Shown: positions 26,315 to 35,385, numbered from the stretch's first letter. The stretch: 64,000 nucleotides of DNA from Anseongella ginsenosidimutans (GCF_008033235.1 NZ_CP042432.1:806001-870000); one strand, 5' to 3'. The notes: a model not told the origin generated them from the sequence alone. Program-made: numbers and translations.

Positions 26315-27874
26315 TCAGAGGTCAAATCGGATACCCTGCGCCAGCGGCAGCTCAGCTCCGTAATTGATTGTATTGGTTTGCCGGCGCATATATGTTTTCC
26401 AGGCATCCGACCCGGACTCCCTTCCGCCGCCGGTCTCTTTTTCTCCGCCGAAAGCGCCGCCTATTTCAGCGCCCGACGTACCAATATTGACATTCGCAAT
26501 GCCGCAATCGGAACCAGCCGCGGACAGGTAAAGCTCGACTTCCCGCAGGTTTGTGGTCATAATAGCAGAGGACAGGCCCTGGGGAACGCCGTTCTGAATC
26601 GCAATGGCTTCGTCCAGGCTGCCGTATCGCAAAAGATAAAGAATAGGTGCAAAAGTTTCCTGCTGCACGATCTCCATATCTTTTTCCGTTTCAATAATAC
26701 AGGGCCTCACATAGCAGCCTGACGCATATCCTTCGCCCTCGAGTACGCCTCCTTCCACCAGGATTTTTCCACCTTCGGCTTTCGCTTTTTCTATCGCGTC
26801 CAGGTATCCCTGCACGGCATCTTTATCAATCAGCGGCCCCACATGGTTCTGCTGATCAAGGGGATTGCCTATTTTCAGCTGCCGGTAAGCCCCGGCCAGG
26901 CGCGCCTTAAATGTTTCGTAAATACTTTCGTGAATAATAAGCCTGCGCGTACTCGTACAGCGCTGCCCGGCCGTACCCACCGCGCCGAATAAACTTCCCG
27001 TAAGCGCCATATCCAGGTCCGCATTTTCGGTAATAATAATGGCGTTATTCCCACCCAATTCCAGCAGCACCCGCCCCAGGCGCGCTCCCACAACGGCAGC
27101 TACCGATTTTCCCATCCGGGTAGATCCTGTGGCCGATACCAGGGCAACGCGGGGATCCTTCGCCAGCAATTCACCGGTTTCGCGGCCGCCGGCAACCAGG
27201 CAGGAAACCCCTTCAGGCACCCCGTTCCTCTTGAATACGTCAGCCGCTATTTTCTGGCAGGCAATAGCGGTAAGCGGGGTTTTTTCCGAAGGCTTCCAAA
27301 TGCAGACATCCCCGCAAACCCAGGCGATCATTGCATTCCAGGACCAGACCGCCACCGGAAAATTAAAGGCCGAAATAATGCCAACTATACCAAGGGGATG
27401 CCATTGTTCGTACATGCGGTGCTGCGGCCGCTCAGAATGCATGCTTAACCCATAAAGCTGTCTTGAAAGCCCTACGGCAAAGTCACAGATATCAATCATT
27501 TCCTGTACCTCGCCCCAACCCTCCTGTAAACTCTTTCCCATTTCAAGCGAAACCAGGGCGCCCAGCTTTTCCTTGTTCTTACGCAGCTGATCGCCTATCT
27601 GACGGACAATTTCGCCCCGTTTAGGGGCAGGAAAAGTTCTCCATTTGAGAAAGGCCTTTTGCGCTTCCTGCACCGCCTGCTCGTAACCGCCGGCATTGGC
27701 AAAAATAACTTTTGCAAGCGGCTGCCCGTTTACCGGTGAAACTACTGCTTTTGCTTCCGTATCAGGCGCAGTCCCCCATTTTTCCCCGGTACTCCAGGAT
27801 GGATTTGTCTCCGCTATCCCGAGCGCCTTCAATATTTCCCTAACATTCACATCCATAATCCGTATATTTGTCAT
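26315..27874 (-). CDS. Aldehyde dehydrogenase, ALDH7 type
   Basis: An NAD(P)-dependent oxidation of an aldehyde to an acid. The 519-residue sequence most resembles the ALDH7 group (antiquitin; piperideine-6-carboxylate/aminoadipate semialdehyde dehydrogenase of lysine breakdown). Visible motifs are the cofactor-site FNFPVAVWSWN and WKPSEKTPLTA, the catalytic glutamate in LLELGGNNA and the catalytic cysteine in GTAGQRCTSTRRL. NVNIGTSGAEIGGAFGGEKETGGGRE is kept near the C-terminus. The substrate is inferred from similarity only, since no other lysine catabolism gene is nearby. A start at 27856 (MDVNVREIL) is equally plausible. Confidence 0.88.
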   Translation of the reverse strand: MTNIRIMDVNVREILKALGIAETNPSWSTGEKWGTAPDTEAKAVVSPVNGQPLAKVIFANAGGYEQAVQEAQKAFLKWRTFPAPKRGEIVRQIGDQLRKNKEKLGALVSLEMGKSLQEGWGEVQEMIDICDFAVGLSRQLYGLSMHSERPQHRMYEQWHPLGIVGIISAFNFPVAVWSWNAMIAWVCGDVCIWKPSEKTPLTAIACQKIAADVFKRNGVPEGVSCLVAGGRETGELLAKDPRVALVSATGSTRMGKSVAAVVGARLGRVLLELGGNNAIIITENADLDMALTGSLFGAVGTAGQRCTSTRRLIIHESIYETFKARLAGAYRQLKIGNPLDQQNHVGPLIDKDAVQGYLDAIEKAKAEGGKILVEGGVLEGEGYASGCYVRPCIIETEKDMEIVQQETFAPILYLLRYGSLDEAIAIQNGVPQGLSSAIMTTNLREVELYLSAAGSDCGIANVNIGTSGAEIGGAFGGEKETGGGRESGSDAWKTYMRRQTNTINYGAELPLAQGIRFDL

Positions 27875-28004
27875 CGTGGCCCTTATGATTTGGAATTCAA
27901 TTGATTAATATGACATTTGTCAGTATGTGGAAAAAATAAGGCCTCATTAAAAAAATAATTGAAATAACTTAAGATAAGCTAAGTTACATATTTAAATCCA
28001 ACGC

Positions 28005-29414
28005 ATGTTCAATGACTTTGAAAATGATCCTTCCGAAGACATGCGATTTTCGGTGGAGCGGTATGAAGAGATGATCAGGAATAAGGATCAGTATTTTTTT
28101 GACACAGAAGCATTTGAAAATATAATAGACTACTATCTTGATAAGAATGATCCGATAAAATCTTTGCAGGTAATTGATTACGCAATTAACCAGCACCCCT
28201 ATGCCCCGGTTTTCATGATCAAGCAGGCCCAGCTTTTATTGCTGACCAATCAAACGGAAAATGCCCTGGAATTGCTTGAGCGGGCTGAATCCATGGAACC
28301 TTCCAACCCGGATATTTACATGATCCGCGGGAGTATTTATGATAAGCAGGAGCAGCATGCAAAAGCCCTGGAGAACTACCAGAAAGCCCTGATCTTTTCT
28401 GATGAGTCGGAAGAGATCTATCTCCAGATCGCCTATACCTATCAGAACCTGGGCAGGTTTGAAGATGCCATCACGTTCCTGAAACGCTGCCTTGAGAAGG
28501 ATATGGAAAACCAGGAAGCGCTTTACGAATTGGCTTTTTGCTTTGATATTCTTGACCGCCAGGAAGAAAGCATCGACTTCTATCAGAAGTACATTGACGA
28601 AGAGCCTTATTCCTACGCGGCATGGTACAACCTAGGCAATGCGTTTAATAAGCTGGGCCTTTTTGAAAAAGCCATAGACGCCTACGATTACGCGCTTCTT
28701 ATAAACGATAATTTTGGCGCGGCTTACTTCAACAAGGGGAACGCGCTCATGAACATGGAACGCTATTCCGAAGCCATCCAGGTATTCCGGCAAACCTTTG
28801 AGTACGAGCAGCCGGGTGCGGAGATCTATTGCAATATCGGCGAGTGCTACGAAAAGCTGGAGAACATGGACGAAGCCCGTGCATTTTACAAGAAAGCCGT
28901 AAAACTCGACCCGCATATGGCAGACGGATGGTATGGCATCGGTATCACCCTGGACTTCGAGGAGCGCTGGTTTGAGTCGCTGCACTTTTACCGCAAAGCC
29001 CTTGACCTGGATGCAGAAAATGCGGATTACTGGTTTGCGATGGGCGACTCCTATTATAAGCTCGGGAACATGGAAGAAGCCGGCAGGTGTTATACAAAGG
29101 TGACCGAAACCGACCCCCTTGACATAGAGATATGGCTGGACTTTTCCGCGATGCTTTTTGAACAGCGGGAAACGGAAAAAGCCATTTCCGTTATTAGCGA
29201 AGGTATTAAGAATAATCCCGCTTCACCGGAATTGTATTACCGGCTGGTCGTCTATCTTTTCAGCGACGGACAGTATAATGAAGCGCTTAACACCCTTCAA
29301 CATGCGCTGAATATGGATCCTGAAAAATATGAGTTACTCTTTGATTACCTTCCCCAGCTACAGGACAACAAAGTGATCATAGACATTATTAACCGCTACA
29401 CGAGGGAAAGGTAA
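28005..29414 (+). CDS. Tetratricopeptide repeat protein
   Basis: A 469-residue protein built almost wholly of TPR helix pairs, with no signal peptide or membrane segment. Recognisable repeats include ALENYQKALIFSDESEEIYL, AWYNLGNAFNKLGLFEKAIDAYDYAL, AAYFNKGNALMNMERYSEAIQVF and DGWYGIGITLDFEERWFESLHFYRKAL. At least ten repeats are present. Such proteins serve as scaffolds for protein contacts; the partner is not shown. The gene is followed without a gap by the ROK kinase gene (its stop directly precedes that ATG), so they form an operon. Confidence 0.88.
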   Translation: MFNDFENDPSEDMRFSVERYEEMIRNKDQYFFDTEAFENIIDYYLDKNDPIKSLQVIDYAINQHPYAPVFMIKQAQLLLLTNQTENALELLERAESMEPSNPDIYMIRGSIYDKQEQHAKALENYQKALIFSDESEEIYLQIAYTYQNLGRFEDAITFLKRCLEKDMENQEALYELAFCFDILDRQEESIDFYQKYIDEEPYSYAAWYNLGNAFNKLGLFEKAIDAYDYALLINDNFGAAYFNKGNALMNMERYSEAIQVFRQTFEYEQPGAEIYCNIGECYEKLENMDEARAFYKKAVKLDPHMADGWYGIGITLDFEERWFESLHFYRKALDLDAENADYWFAMGDSYYKLGNMEEAGRCYTKVTETDPLDIEIWLDFSAMLFEQRETEKAISVISEGIKNNPASPELYYRLVVYLFSDGQYNEALNTLQHALNMDPEKYELLFDYLPQLQDNKVIIDIINRYTRER

Positions 29415-30314
29415 ATGAAACCACTTTGGGGTATAGACCTTGGAGGGACGAAAATAGAGGGCGTAGTTATCGAAAGCAGGGAGCATCCACGGGAGCTTGC
29501 CCGCCTCCGGATCCCGACAGAAGCGGGGGAAGGCTACCTCCACATTGTTCAGCAGGTAAACAAACTGATAACGGCGCTGGAAAAAGAAACAGGCCTCAAG
29601 CCTGAAAGGATCGGAATAGGGACTCCCGGCGTTCTGGAACCTTCCACGCTTACCATGAAGAACTGCAACACCACCGCGCTGAACGGCAAACCCTTTAAAA
29701 CCGATCTGGAAGCAGTAACCGGCCTGCCGGTAAAAATGGCCAACGATGCCAATTGCTTTGCCATTGCCGAAGCCTGCCTTGGCGCCGGAAAGCCTTTCCT
29801 GCAGGAGTCCGAAGTAATTTTCGGGGTCATCATGGGAACCGGCGTAGGCGGCGGGATCGTGATCGATGGAAAAGCCATTACCGGCCTGCAGGGAATAGCC
29901 GGGGAATGGGGCCATAATTTCCTGGACGAGTCCGGCGGCCCCTGCTACTGCGGAAGAAGCGGCTGCGTAGAAACCATCCTTTCCGGGCCTTCGCTGGAAC
30001 GCTATTATGCCTGTATCAGCGGGGAAAAGCTTCCGCTCAAAGAGATCGTTGCCCTTTACCGGCAAGGCTTCGAGCATGCCTGCGCCACCATGCAGCGGAT
30101 GAACCACTTTTTTGGAAAAGCCATCGCCAACGTGATCAATATTGTAGACCCTCACCTGATCATCCTGGGAGGAGGCCTCGGGAATATCGATCTTCTTTAT
30201 ACAGAAGGCATTAAATCAGTCGAAAAATTCATTTTTAATCCCAGGCTGGAAACCAGGTTCCTGAAACCTGAACTGGGCGATAGCGCCGGTGTTTTTGGCG
30301 CCGCTTTATTGTAA
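29415..30314 (+). CDS. ROK family sugar kinase
   Basis: Probably phosphorylates a hexose or N-acetylhexosamine with ATP in the cytoplasm. The 299-residue product has the phosphate-binding IDLGGTKIEG near the N-terminus, the TPGVLEP region, NDANCFAIAEA, the GTGVGGGIVIDG loop and EWGHN. The ROK zinc site follows (CYCGRSGCVETILSG), and IILGGGLGNI lies near the end. The intact zinc motif argues for a kinase rather than an NagC-type repressor, and no helix-turn-helix is present. Substrate specificity (fructose, glucose or N-acetylglucosamine) cannot be told from the sequence. Confidence 0.9.
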   Translation: MKPLWGIDLGGTKIEGVVIESREHPRELARLRIPTEAGEGYLHIVQQVNKLITALEKETGLKPERIGIGTPGVLEPSTLTMKNCNTTALNGKPFKTDLEAVTGLPVKMANDANCFAIAEACLGAGKPFLQESEVIFGVIMGTGVGGGIVIDGKAITGLQGIAGEWGHNFLDESGGPCYCGRSGCVETILSGPSLERYYACISGEKLPLKEIVALYRQGFEHACATMQRMNHFFGKAIANVINIVDPHLIILGGGLGNIDLLYTEGIKSVEKFIFNPRLETRFLKPELGDSAGVFGAALL

Positions 30315-30444
30315 CCGTCTGCTAAAAGGTTTTAGAAGTTATTTGCACTTCACTTGCCTTTACCGGGTAGCCCCGGGCGCAAAAGATTGCATCAATCGTT
30401 TTGCATTTTTATAGGCTTTTTCTACCTTTATCATAAGTTTACCA

Positions 30445-30461
30445 AGTATTGTAATAATACT
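30445..30461. promoter_or_regulatory. Perfect inverted repeat upstream of the Crp-like gene
   Basis: AGTATT-GTAAT-AATACT has perfect 6-bp arms. It lies 38 bp before the GTG start at 30500 and just after a weak promoter-like TACCTTTA (30423-30430). It could be an operator for the Crp-like protein or another regulator. Confidence 0.3.
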
Positions 30462-30499
30462 GTATACTAAACCTATTTTTAAACCAAAGCCACATCGCC

Positions 30500-31102
30500 G
30501 TGGAACACGACCTCGAAAAAGCATATGCTTATTTAAGAGACTTTAGCGATTTGGAAAGTTCCCTGGAGAATGAACTGAGAACAAACCAATTTATAAAAAT
30601 CAGATCTTTCAGCAGGAAACATCGTTTTACCAGCATGGGAAGCCCGGCGCAGTACATCGCCTTCCTCGAAAAAGGCTATGCCTTAGCCTACCGGAAGCGA
30701 GCGGACACCAGGGTCGTCTCCTGGTTCAGATCGGCGCCTTCCGGGATCATCCCGGAAAATTTTTTCACCGGCAATGCCTGCCAGGAGGAGATTGTACTCA
30801 ATGCCGGCAGCAGCATCGTATATACCTGCCGGCAAGGCATCGGCGACCTTTTCAGGAAACATCCTAAAACCGCAGAATTTATCCGCCTTATCCAGGAAAA
30901 ACATCTCCACGAAAACGAAGAGGAAAAAATGCTGCTGCGAGGATTATCCGCCAGGGAAAAATACATCCACCTGGCAACCACTCGTCCGGAAATAATAGAA
31001 AACTTTTCCGGGAAAGACATTGGCTCTTACCTTGGTATCAGGCCCCGGCAACTCTATAACATCCGCAAAGCCTACGGAAAAGAGAAATTCCGGCAATATT
31101 GA
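30500..31102 (+). CDS. Crp/Fnr-like cyclic nucleotide-binding-domain regulator
   Basis: A 200-residue protein of the Bacteroidota Crp/Fnr-like type. An N-terminal cNMP-fold domain (about 15-125, with IKIRSFSRKHRF and YIAFLEKGYALAYRK) is followed by a connecting helix. A short C-terminal winged helix (about 155-195) carries LSAREKYIHLATTRPEII and GKDIGSYLGIRPRQLYNIRKA. Residues for cAMP binding are not evident, as is common in this group. The chosen start is GTG at 30500; no ATG gives a comparable N-terminus. It lies just upstream of a disrupted AraC-type gene. Its targets are unknown. Confidence 0.82.
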   Translation: MEHDLEKAYAYLRDFSDLESSLENELRTNQFIKIRSFSRKHRFTSMGSPAQYIAFLEKGYALAYRKRADTRVVSWFRSAPSGIIPENFFTGNACQEEIVLNAGSSIVYTCRQGIGDLFRKHPKTAEFIRLIQEKHLHENEEEKMLLRGLSAREKYIHLATTRPEIIENFSGKDIGSYLGIRPRQLYNIRKAYGKEKFRQY

Positions 31103-31128
31103 CACTTTCATTGCACTCCATCGCCCCG

Positions 31129-31136
31129 TAACTTTG
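31129..31136 (+). promoter_or_regulatory. -7 box of the disrupted AraC-type gene
   Basis: TAACTTTG matches TAnnTTTG and lies 18 bp before the ATG at 31154. The -33 element is weak (TTG at 31111). Confidence 0.45.
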
Positions 31137-31153
31137 GTATACAGGATTTGAAT

Positions 31154-31287
31154 ATGGAGGAACCGTATACATTTAACTTACCGGGGAAATCAATCCGTAC
31201 AATGCCCGGACCGCACAGCTTCCCGAAGGACCTGGGTAGTCCCATTCCTCATACCCGGGCCGAATATATCATCGCCGGCCAGGCAGC
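31154..31287 (+). pseudogene. 5' fragment of an AraC-type regulator gene, split by IS21
   Basis: The ATG at 31154 opens a frame reading MEEPYTFNLPGKSIRTMPGP ... RAEYIIAGQA, which runs into the left end of the IS21 element at 31288. The last five bases (GCAGC, 31283-31287) are repeated directly after the element at 33917-33921. Joining 31287 to 33922 gives one uninterrupted frame through IIAGQAALLRQFLPGHT to the stop at 34792, a 334-residue AraC-family protein. Confidence 0.85.
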
Positions 31288-31474
31288 TGTGATCGGAAAA
31301 TAACAATGTACAGTTTTCGGAAAACAACGATGTACAGGAATCGGAAAATAGCAATGCACAGTTTTCCGGATTTCGGAAAATAAGGATGCACGATTTTTTC
31401 AGCGGGGAGCGCGCTCCCCGCTGAAAAGTTGCCAGTTTCGCGGCAGTTTTAACTAATACTTAACTGCTGCAAAG

Positions 31475-33031
31475 ATGGACAAAAAGACCATTCATCACTG
31501 GATCATGTATCACGAAATTCAAAAAAGACACACCTCGGGAGAGAGTTATTCTAAGATCGCCGCTGATTTAGGCCTTGACCGCCGGACGGTGAGACGCTAT
31601 ACGCAAATGAACGAGGAAGCCTTCGAGGTTTTCCTGCTGGGACAGACAGAGCGCAGGAAGCTGCTGGCCCCTTACGAAGAGTTTGTAAGAGAACGTCTGA
31701 CAACCCTTCCCTCAGCCAGCACCGCTCAGGTACACGATTGGCTGAAAGAGCATCACGCCGATTTTCCATCCACCATAGGTCCCCGCACGGTGTACAACTT
31801 CGTGATGTGGGTACGGGGAAAGCACCGGATTCCTTGTGAAGAAAAAGTCCGGGAGTACTTTCCGGTGGAAGAACTGCCCTACGGGTTTCAGGCACAGGTG
31901 GATTTCGGACAATGCGTACTGCGACAGGCTGGGGGCGGGCGACAGAAGGTCTATTTTCTGGCGTTGGTACTATCGCGAAGCCGGATGAAATACCTGTATT
32001 TCCTGGATCGTGCCTTTACCACCGAGGAAGCCATCGATGCCCATGAGGCCGCTTTTGCCTACCTGGGAGGGATGCCCATGGAGATCGTTTACGATCAGGA
32101 CAGGTTGTTCCTGGTGGATGAACGGCTGGGCGATCTGCTGTTGACCCAAGGCTTTAAGCAGTATGTTTTTGAACAACAGTTCGGGCTTTACTTCTGTCGC
32201 AAAGCGGATCCTCAGAGCAAGGGTAAGGTAGAGAACGTGGTAGGTTACGTGAAAAAGAACTTTCTGTATGGCAGGGTGTATCATGACCTTCCCACCCTGC
32301 AGATCCAGGGAATCGCCTGGCTGGAGCGCACCGGGAATGCCTTGACTCACGGAACCACCGGGAAGATCCCGGCAGAGGAATGGGAAATTGAAAAACAGCA
32401 TCTGAAATCCTGGGCCCCGGTCAGTCTGCTGAGCGATTGGGTGATGGGTACGGTGCGCAAAAACAATACGTTCAATTTCAGGGGGAATGTCTATTCAGTG
32501 CCTCAGGGGACTTACCGGGGAAAAAATAGTTACCTCAAGCTCCGCATCGGCGAAGGAGACGCCTTACTGGTCTACACCACTGCGGAGGAACTATTGTGCC
32601 GCCATCAGATCCCCCCAGGTAACGGGAATGTGATCATCAATACCGATCATAAGCGGGATAAGTCGGCCAAAATCACCGAATTGATCACCCAGATAGCCGC
32701 TTTGTTTGACCAGCCGGAAGCGGCCACGGGCTTCCTGGAACGTATCCGGCGGGACAAACCCCGCTACGTGCGGGATCATTTGCTGGTGATTCGCGAGCTG
32801 GCCGCCACGGGCAATACCGGAGCCTTACAGGATGCCCTTTCGGAATGCCAGGAAAAGCAACTCTTTTGTGCCATGGCTTTTAAAGCCTTGTTTAACGCGT
32901 GCAGCCAGCGAAACCAGGTGTGTTCCCCTGGAAATAAAATCAAACTGCTGGATCCCGCCAGTCTCACAAAAGCGGAAATCCTCCCCGCCAAAAGTGACGT
33001 CAACTTTTACGAACGCTTCTTTGAAAACTAA
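31475..33031 (+). CDS. istA: IS21 family transposase IstA
   Basis: The DDE transposase that cuts and joins the element's ends. The 518-residue product has an N-terminal helix-turn-helix (SYSKIAADLGLDRRTVRRY) and a retroviral-integrase-type core. The acidic residues sit in FQAQVDFG (first Asp), EIVYDQDR (second Asp) and KGKVENVVGYVK (Glu). A C-terminal beta-barrel region follows (NNTFNFRGNVYSVPQGTYRG). Length and motifs are normal for IstA. It is followed by istB after 26 bp in the same transcript. Confidence 0.95.
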   Translation: MDKKTIHHWIMYHEIQKRHTSGESYSKIAADLGLDRRTVRRYTQMNEEAFEVFLLGQTERRKLLAPYEEFVRERLTTLPSASTAQVHDWLKEHHADFPSTIGPRTVYNFVMWVRGKHRIPCEEKVREYFPVEELPYGFQAQVDFGQCVLRQAGGGRQKVYFLALVLSRSRMKYLYFLDRAFTTEEAIDAHEAAFAYLGGMPMEIVYDQDRLFLVDERLGDLLLTQGFKQYVFEQQFGLYFCRKADPQSKGKVENVVGYVKKNFLYGRVYHDLPTLQIQGIAWLERTGNALTHGTTGKIPAEEWEIEKQHLKSWAPVSLLSDWVMGTVRKNNTFNFRGNVYSVPQGTYRGKNSYLKLRIGEGDALLVYTTAEELLCRHQIPPGNGNVIINTDHKRDKSAKITELITQIAALFDQPEAATGFLERIRRDKPRYVRDHLLVIRELAATGNTGALQDALSECQEKQLFCAMAFKALFNACSQRNQVCSPGNKIKLLDPASLTKAEILPAKSDVNFYERFFEN

Positions 33032-33057
33032 CGAGAATCCTTAAAACAACAAACAAC

Positions 33058-33813
33058 ATGAACACGGTAGAAACCATTCAGAAACAGTGTCAGCTGCTGC
33101 GCTTAGGCGCCGTGGCCTACCAGGTAGAGGCCCTGGCCGATCAGGCGGCAGGCGAGGGAATCAGCTACTTGCAATTTGCTCAACGCCTGCTGGAAAGCGA
33201 AATCGATCAGCGCCGGGAGCGGGATCTGGAGCGTCGAAAAAAAGCGGCGCACCTGCCCGCCAGACATCGCCTGGAGCAGTTTGACACCACCGGGCAGGAA
33301 AACCTTCCTCCCGCACGCCTTCAGCAGCTGAAAGAGCTCTCCTGGCTGGATCAGCAGTTTAATATCATCCTGATGGGTCCCCCGGGAACCGGTAAAACGC
33401 TGCTGGCAGCCGGACTTTGCCACCAGGCTATCGGTCAGGGCTATCGCGCCTACTTCCGCACCATGCAGGAACTCGTCGATATCCTGAAGGCCCGGGAACT
33501 TTCTGCTCGTGCTAAAACCGATTACAGGCGATTGTGCAAAGCCCAGCTCATTGTCATCGATGACCTGATGATGACACCCCAGAGCAGCACTGAGGCGAAT
33601 TTATTCTTTCACTTTATCAACCAGCTCCACGAACAGACCTCTTTTGTCATTACCACCAACAAATCTCCCAAACAATGGGTCGAGGTGCTTGGTGACGAGG
33701 TGTTGACCACCGCCTTGCTGGATCGACTGCTTTATCGATGTGAGGTCATCCAGCATGCCGGGCAAAGCTACCGGATGAAACATCGCAAATCAATCTTTGA
33801 AACTTTAAGTTAA
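33058..33813 (+). CDS. istB: IS21 family helper ATPase IstB
   Basis: An AAA+ ATPase of the DnaC-like clade that works with IstA in target selection. The 251-residue product has Walker A GPPGTGKT (about 104-111), Walker B LIVIDDLMMTP, a sensor segment SFVITTNKSPKQW and the end DRLLYRCEVIQHAGQSYRMK, all typical of IstB. The frame is intact and the length is normal. Confidence 0.95.
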   Translation: MNTVETIQKQCQLLRLGAVAYQVEALADQAAGEGISYLQFAQRLLESEIDQRRERDLERRKKAAHLPARHRLEQFDTTGQENLPPARLQQLKELSWLDQQFNIILMGPPGTGKTLLAAGLCHQAIGQGYRAYFRTMQELVDILKARELSARAKTDYRRLCKAQLIVIDDLMMTPQSSTEANLFFHFINQLHEQTSFVITTNKSPKQWVEVLGDEVLTTALLDRLLYRCEVIQHAGQSYRMKHRKSIFETLS

Positions 33814-33916
33814 TCCATTACCTTTGGCCCCATCGTGCATCCTTATTGCCGATACAGCCACTTTCGTTGTACATCCTTATTTTCCATTAGATGTACATTG
33901 TTACTTTCCGTACACA

Positions 33917-34792
33917 GCAGCCCTCCTCCGGCAATTCCTTCCCGGGCACACGCTGTTCATGGATCTATGCTCTTATCGCATCGAAAGAAAAAGAGCGACT
34001 GTTTACGCAAAGGTAAAGCATCCTGTCCTGATCTTCTGTTATTTATTACAGGGGCGAATAGCCGGTTTGGATAAACAAGGCCAACCGGAAGCGCTGCTTT
34101 CAGGCAAACAATACGCGGGATTTAATTTACGCGACGGCAGATACCGGCTTGGCCTGGAAAAAGGACGTCACCTTGTATTGAACTTCGCATTGGACAAAAA
34201 GCTTATGCTTCTGATCCTCAAAAACTACCCAACCCTCGCAAGGCTGATCCGTGAACAGCCGTTTTTAGATGACAAACGCCAAGCCTTACCGCTTTGCAAG
34301 ATCGACTTTGGAATAACACGAATTATCAGCCGGTTGCAAAAAATGCCCAAACTCAAAACATTTGCTGAGCCGTTTTTATTTGACCTGGTACTGGAGCTGC
34401 TGATGCACTATGAAACCCAGCTGCAAAGCGGGAACTTCCTTTATTACCAAACCACCCAGGAAAAAATATATGACGTAAAGGAATTCATCCAAAGCAACTA
34501 TACCGATCCCGCCTGCCAGGTAAGCCAGCTCGCCCGCGAATTCAACTCAACCCGCAAAACCCTGGCGCGCGAGTATAAAAAGGAATTCGGCATAAGTATG
34601 AAGGAACATATCACTAAACTTCGAATGAAGCTGGCTTTACAACTACTTGAACAGAACTGCCTCATTAAAGAAGTAACCCGGGCCACCGGCTACCAAAACC
34701 CGTTCAGCTTCAGCCGGATGTTTAAGAAATACTACGGATACCCGCCAGAAAAGCGAAAAGGCAACAAAGGCTTCCTCTGTTTAGCCTATTAA
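33917..34792 (+). pseudogene. 3' fragment of the split AraC-type regulator gene
   Basis: This fragment encodes the remainder of the regulator: a cupin-like sensing region (FMDLCSYRIERKRATVYAKV ...) and a C-terminal AraC-type double helix-turn-helix (about the last 100 residues: VSQLAREFNSTRKTLAREYK, HITKLRMKLALQLLEQNC, EVTRATGYQNPFSFSRMFKK). A longer frame opens inside the IS right end at 33824, but those first residues are IS sequence. A fusion product is conceivable only if transcription comes from the element. Removing the IS and one GCAGC restores the gene. Confidence 0.85.
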
Positions 34793-34836
34793 TCTGCCTG
34801 ACCATCAGTAAAATACGAGCTACCGACCTGAACTTT

Positions 34837-34875
34837 TGGGACAAAATCCATATGATTTAGTTAAAAAATGTCCCA
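34837..34875 (+). terminator. Possible terminator hairpin after the AraC-type gene
   Basis: TGGGACA (34837-34843) pairs with TGTCCCA (34869-34875) across a 25-nt AT-rich loop, about 45 bp after the regulator stop. The T run after it is short, so termination is uncertain. Confidence 0.3.
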
Positions 34876-34932
34876 TTTAGTCATTCCTTTTCCCGCATTT
34901 CTACCTGAATTTTATTCTGCCATTTGATGGGG

Positions 34933-35147
34933 AGTACTGTAAATACCACGCCCTGTTCCGGGCGTGCGAAGCGTGCGGATACTAACGTGGGCGCCCCTTA
35001 AAGTTTTACACCCACCGGTGTACAAACCGGCAGTACTGGCAACTTTCAACCGGAATCCGCACGAACAGAACGCTAAGCGCTGCGAGAGTGCGACGGGATA
35101 ATTTCCTTTTATACTGCCGGCTGCGAAAACAAACGCGGCCGGTTTTT
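34933..35147 (+). ncRNA. Candidate structured RNA with pseudoknot and terminator
   Basis: This gene-free stretch folds strongly. CACGCCC/GGGCGTG forms a hairpin at 34947-34966, and AGTACTG (34933-34939) can pair with CAGTACT (35031-35037). CGTGCGGAT (34972-34980) can pair with ATCCGCACG (35055-35063). The last two helices interleave and so would form a pseudoknot. GTGGG/CCCAC (34987/35011) and a CGCTAAGCG hairpin add structure. It ends in a rho-independent terminator, CCGGCTGCG/CGCGGCCGG plus TTTTT (35117-35147). No clear promoter is seen. I do not recognise it as a known riboswitch, tmRNA or RNase P RNA. It may be an independent RNA or an attenuating leader for 35158-35852. Confidence 0.45.
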
Positions 35148-35157
35148 AAAAGCAAAG

Positions 35158-35385
35158 ATGATGAATGAATTATTCTCCATATCAAGCAAACTGATCAATC
35201 CGGCAGTCATACTGACTGACAGGGCTGCACGAATCTTCCTGGCTATTCTATCCGGTATAAATAATGCCATTCTTCAAATTCCAAATTCCTTACCTATAAA
35301 GCTGGGCGTGATTCTTAGCCTGAAGAACTTCGGCGGCAGAATGAAGGAACGCCGAAAGTCCCGGCCGGGACTTAGGAAGCGGTAA
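35158..35385 (+). CDS. Possible small protein, 75 residues
   Basis: A short frame beginning with two ATGs about 10 bp after the T run of the preceding terminator. The product has an amphipathic middle (AARIFLAILSGINNAILQI) and a very basic end (RMKERRKSRPGLRKR). I recognise no family. The last codons coincide with a perfect 18-bp palindrome, AAGTCCCGGCCGGGACTT (35356-35373), which suggests RNA structure rather than coding constraint. Treat as doubtful. Confidence 0.25.
   Translation: MMNELFSISSKLINPAVILTDRAARIFLAILSGINNAILQIPNSLPIKLGVILSLKNFGGRMKERRKSRPGLRKR

Larger units (their letters stand above)
31288..33916 (+). mobile_element. Intact IS21-family insertion sequence
   Basis: A 2.63-kb element encoding IstA and IstB. 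The left end starts TGTGATCGGAAAATAACAAT and the right end, reverse complemented, starts TGTGTACGGAAAGTAACAAT. Further copies of the CGGAAAATAAnnATGyACA motif occur inside both ends: four on the left (31293-31412) and three on the right (33830-33916). This is the multi-repeat architecture of IS21 termini. A 5-bp target duplication GCAGC flanks it. Both genes are intact, so the element may still be mobile. It interrupts an AraC-type gene. Confidence 0.93.

Noticed and set aside
33824-34792. Complete 322-residue AraC-type gene starting at 33824
   Set aside because: Its first about 30 codons are the right end of the IS21 element; the true N-terminus lies at 31154 on the other side of the insertion.
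34933-35147. Cobalamin, TPP or SAM riboswitch
   Set aside because: None of the conserved core motifs of these classes could be placed in the sequence.
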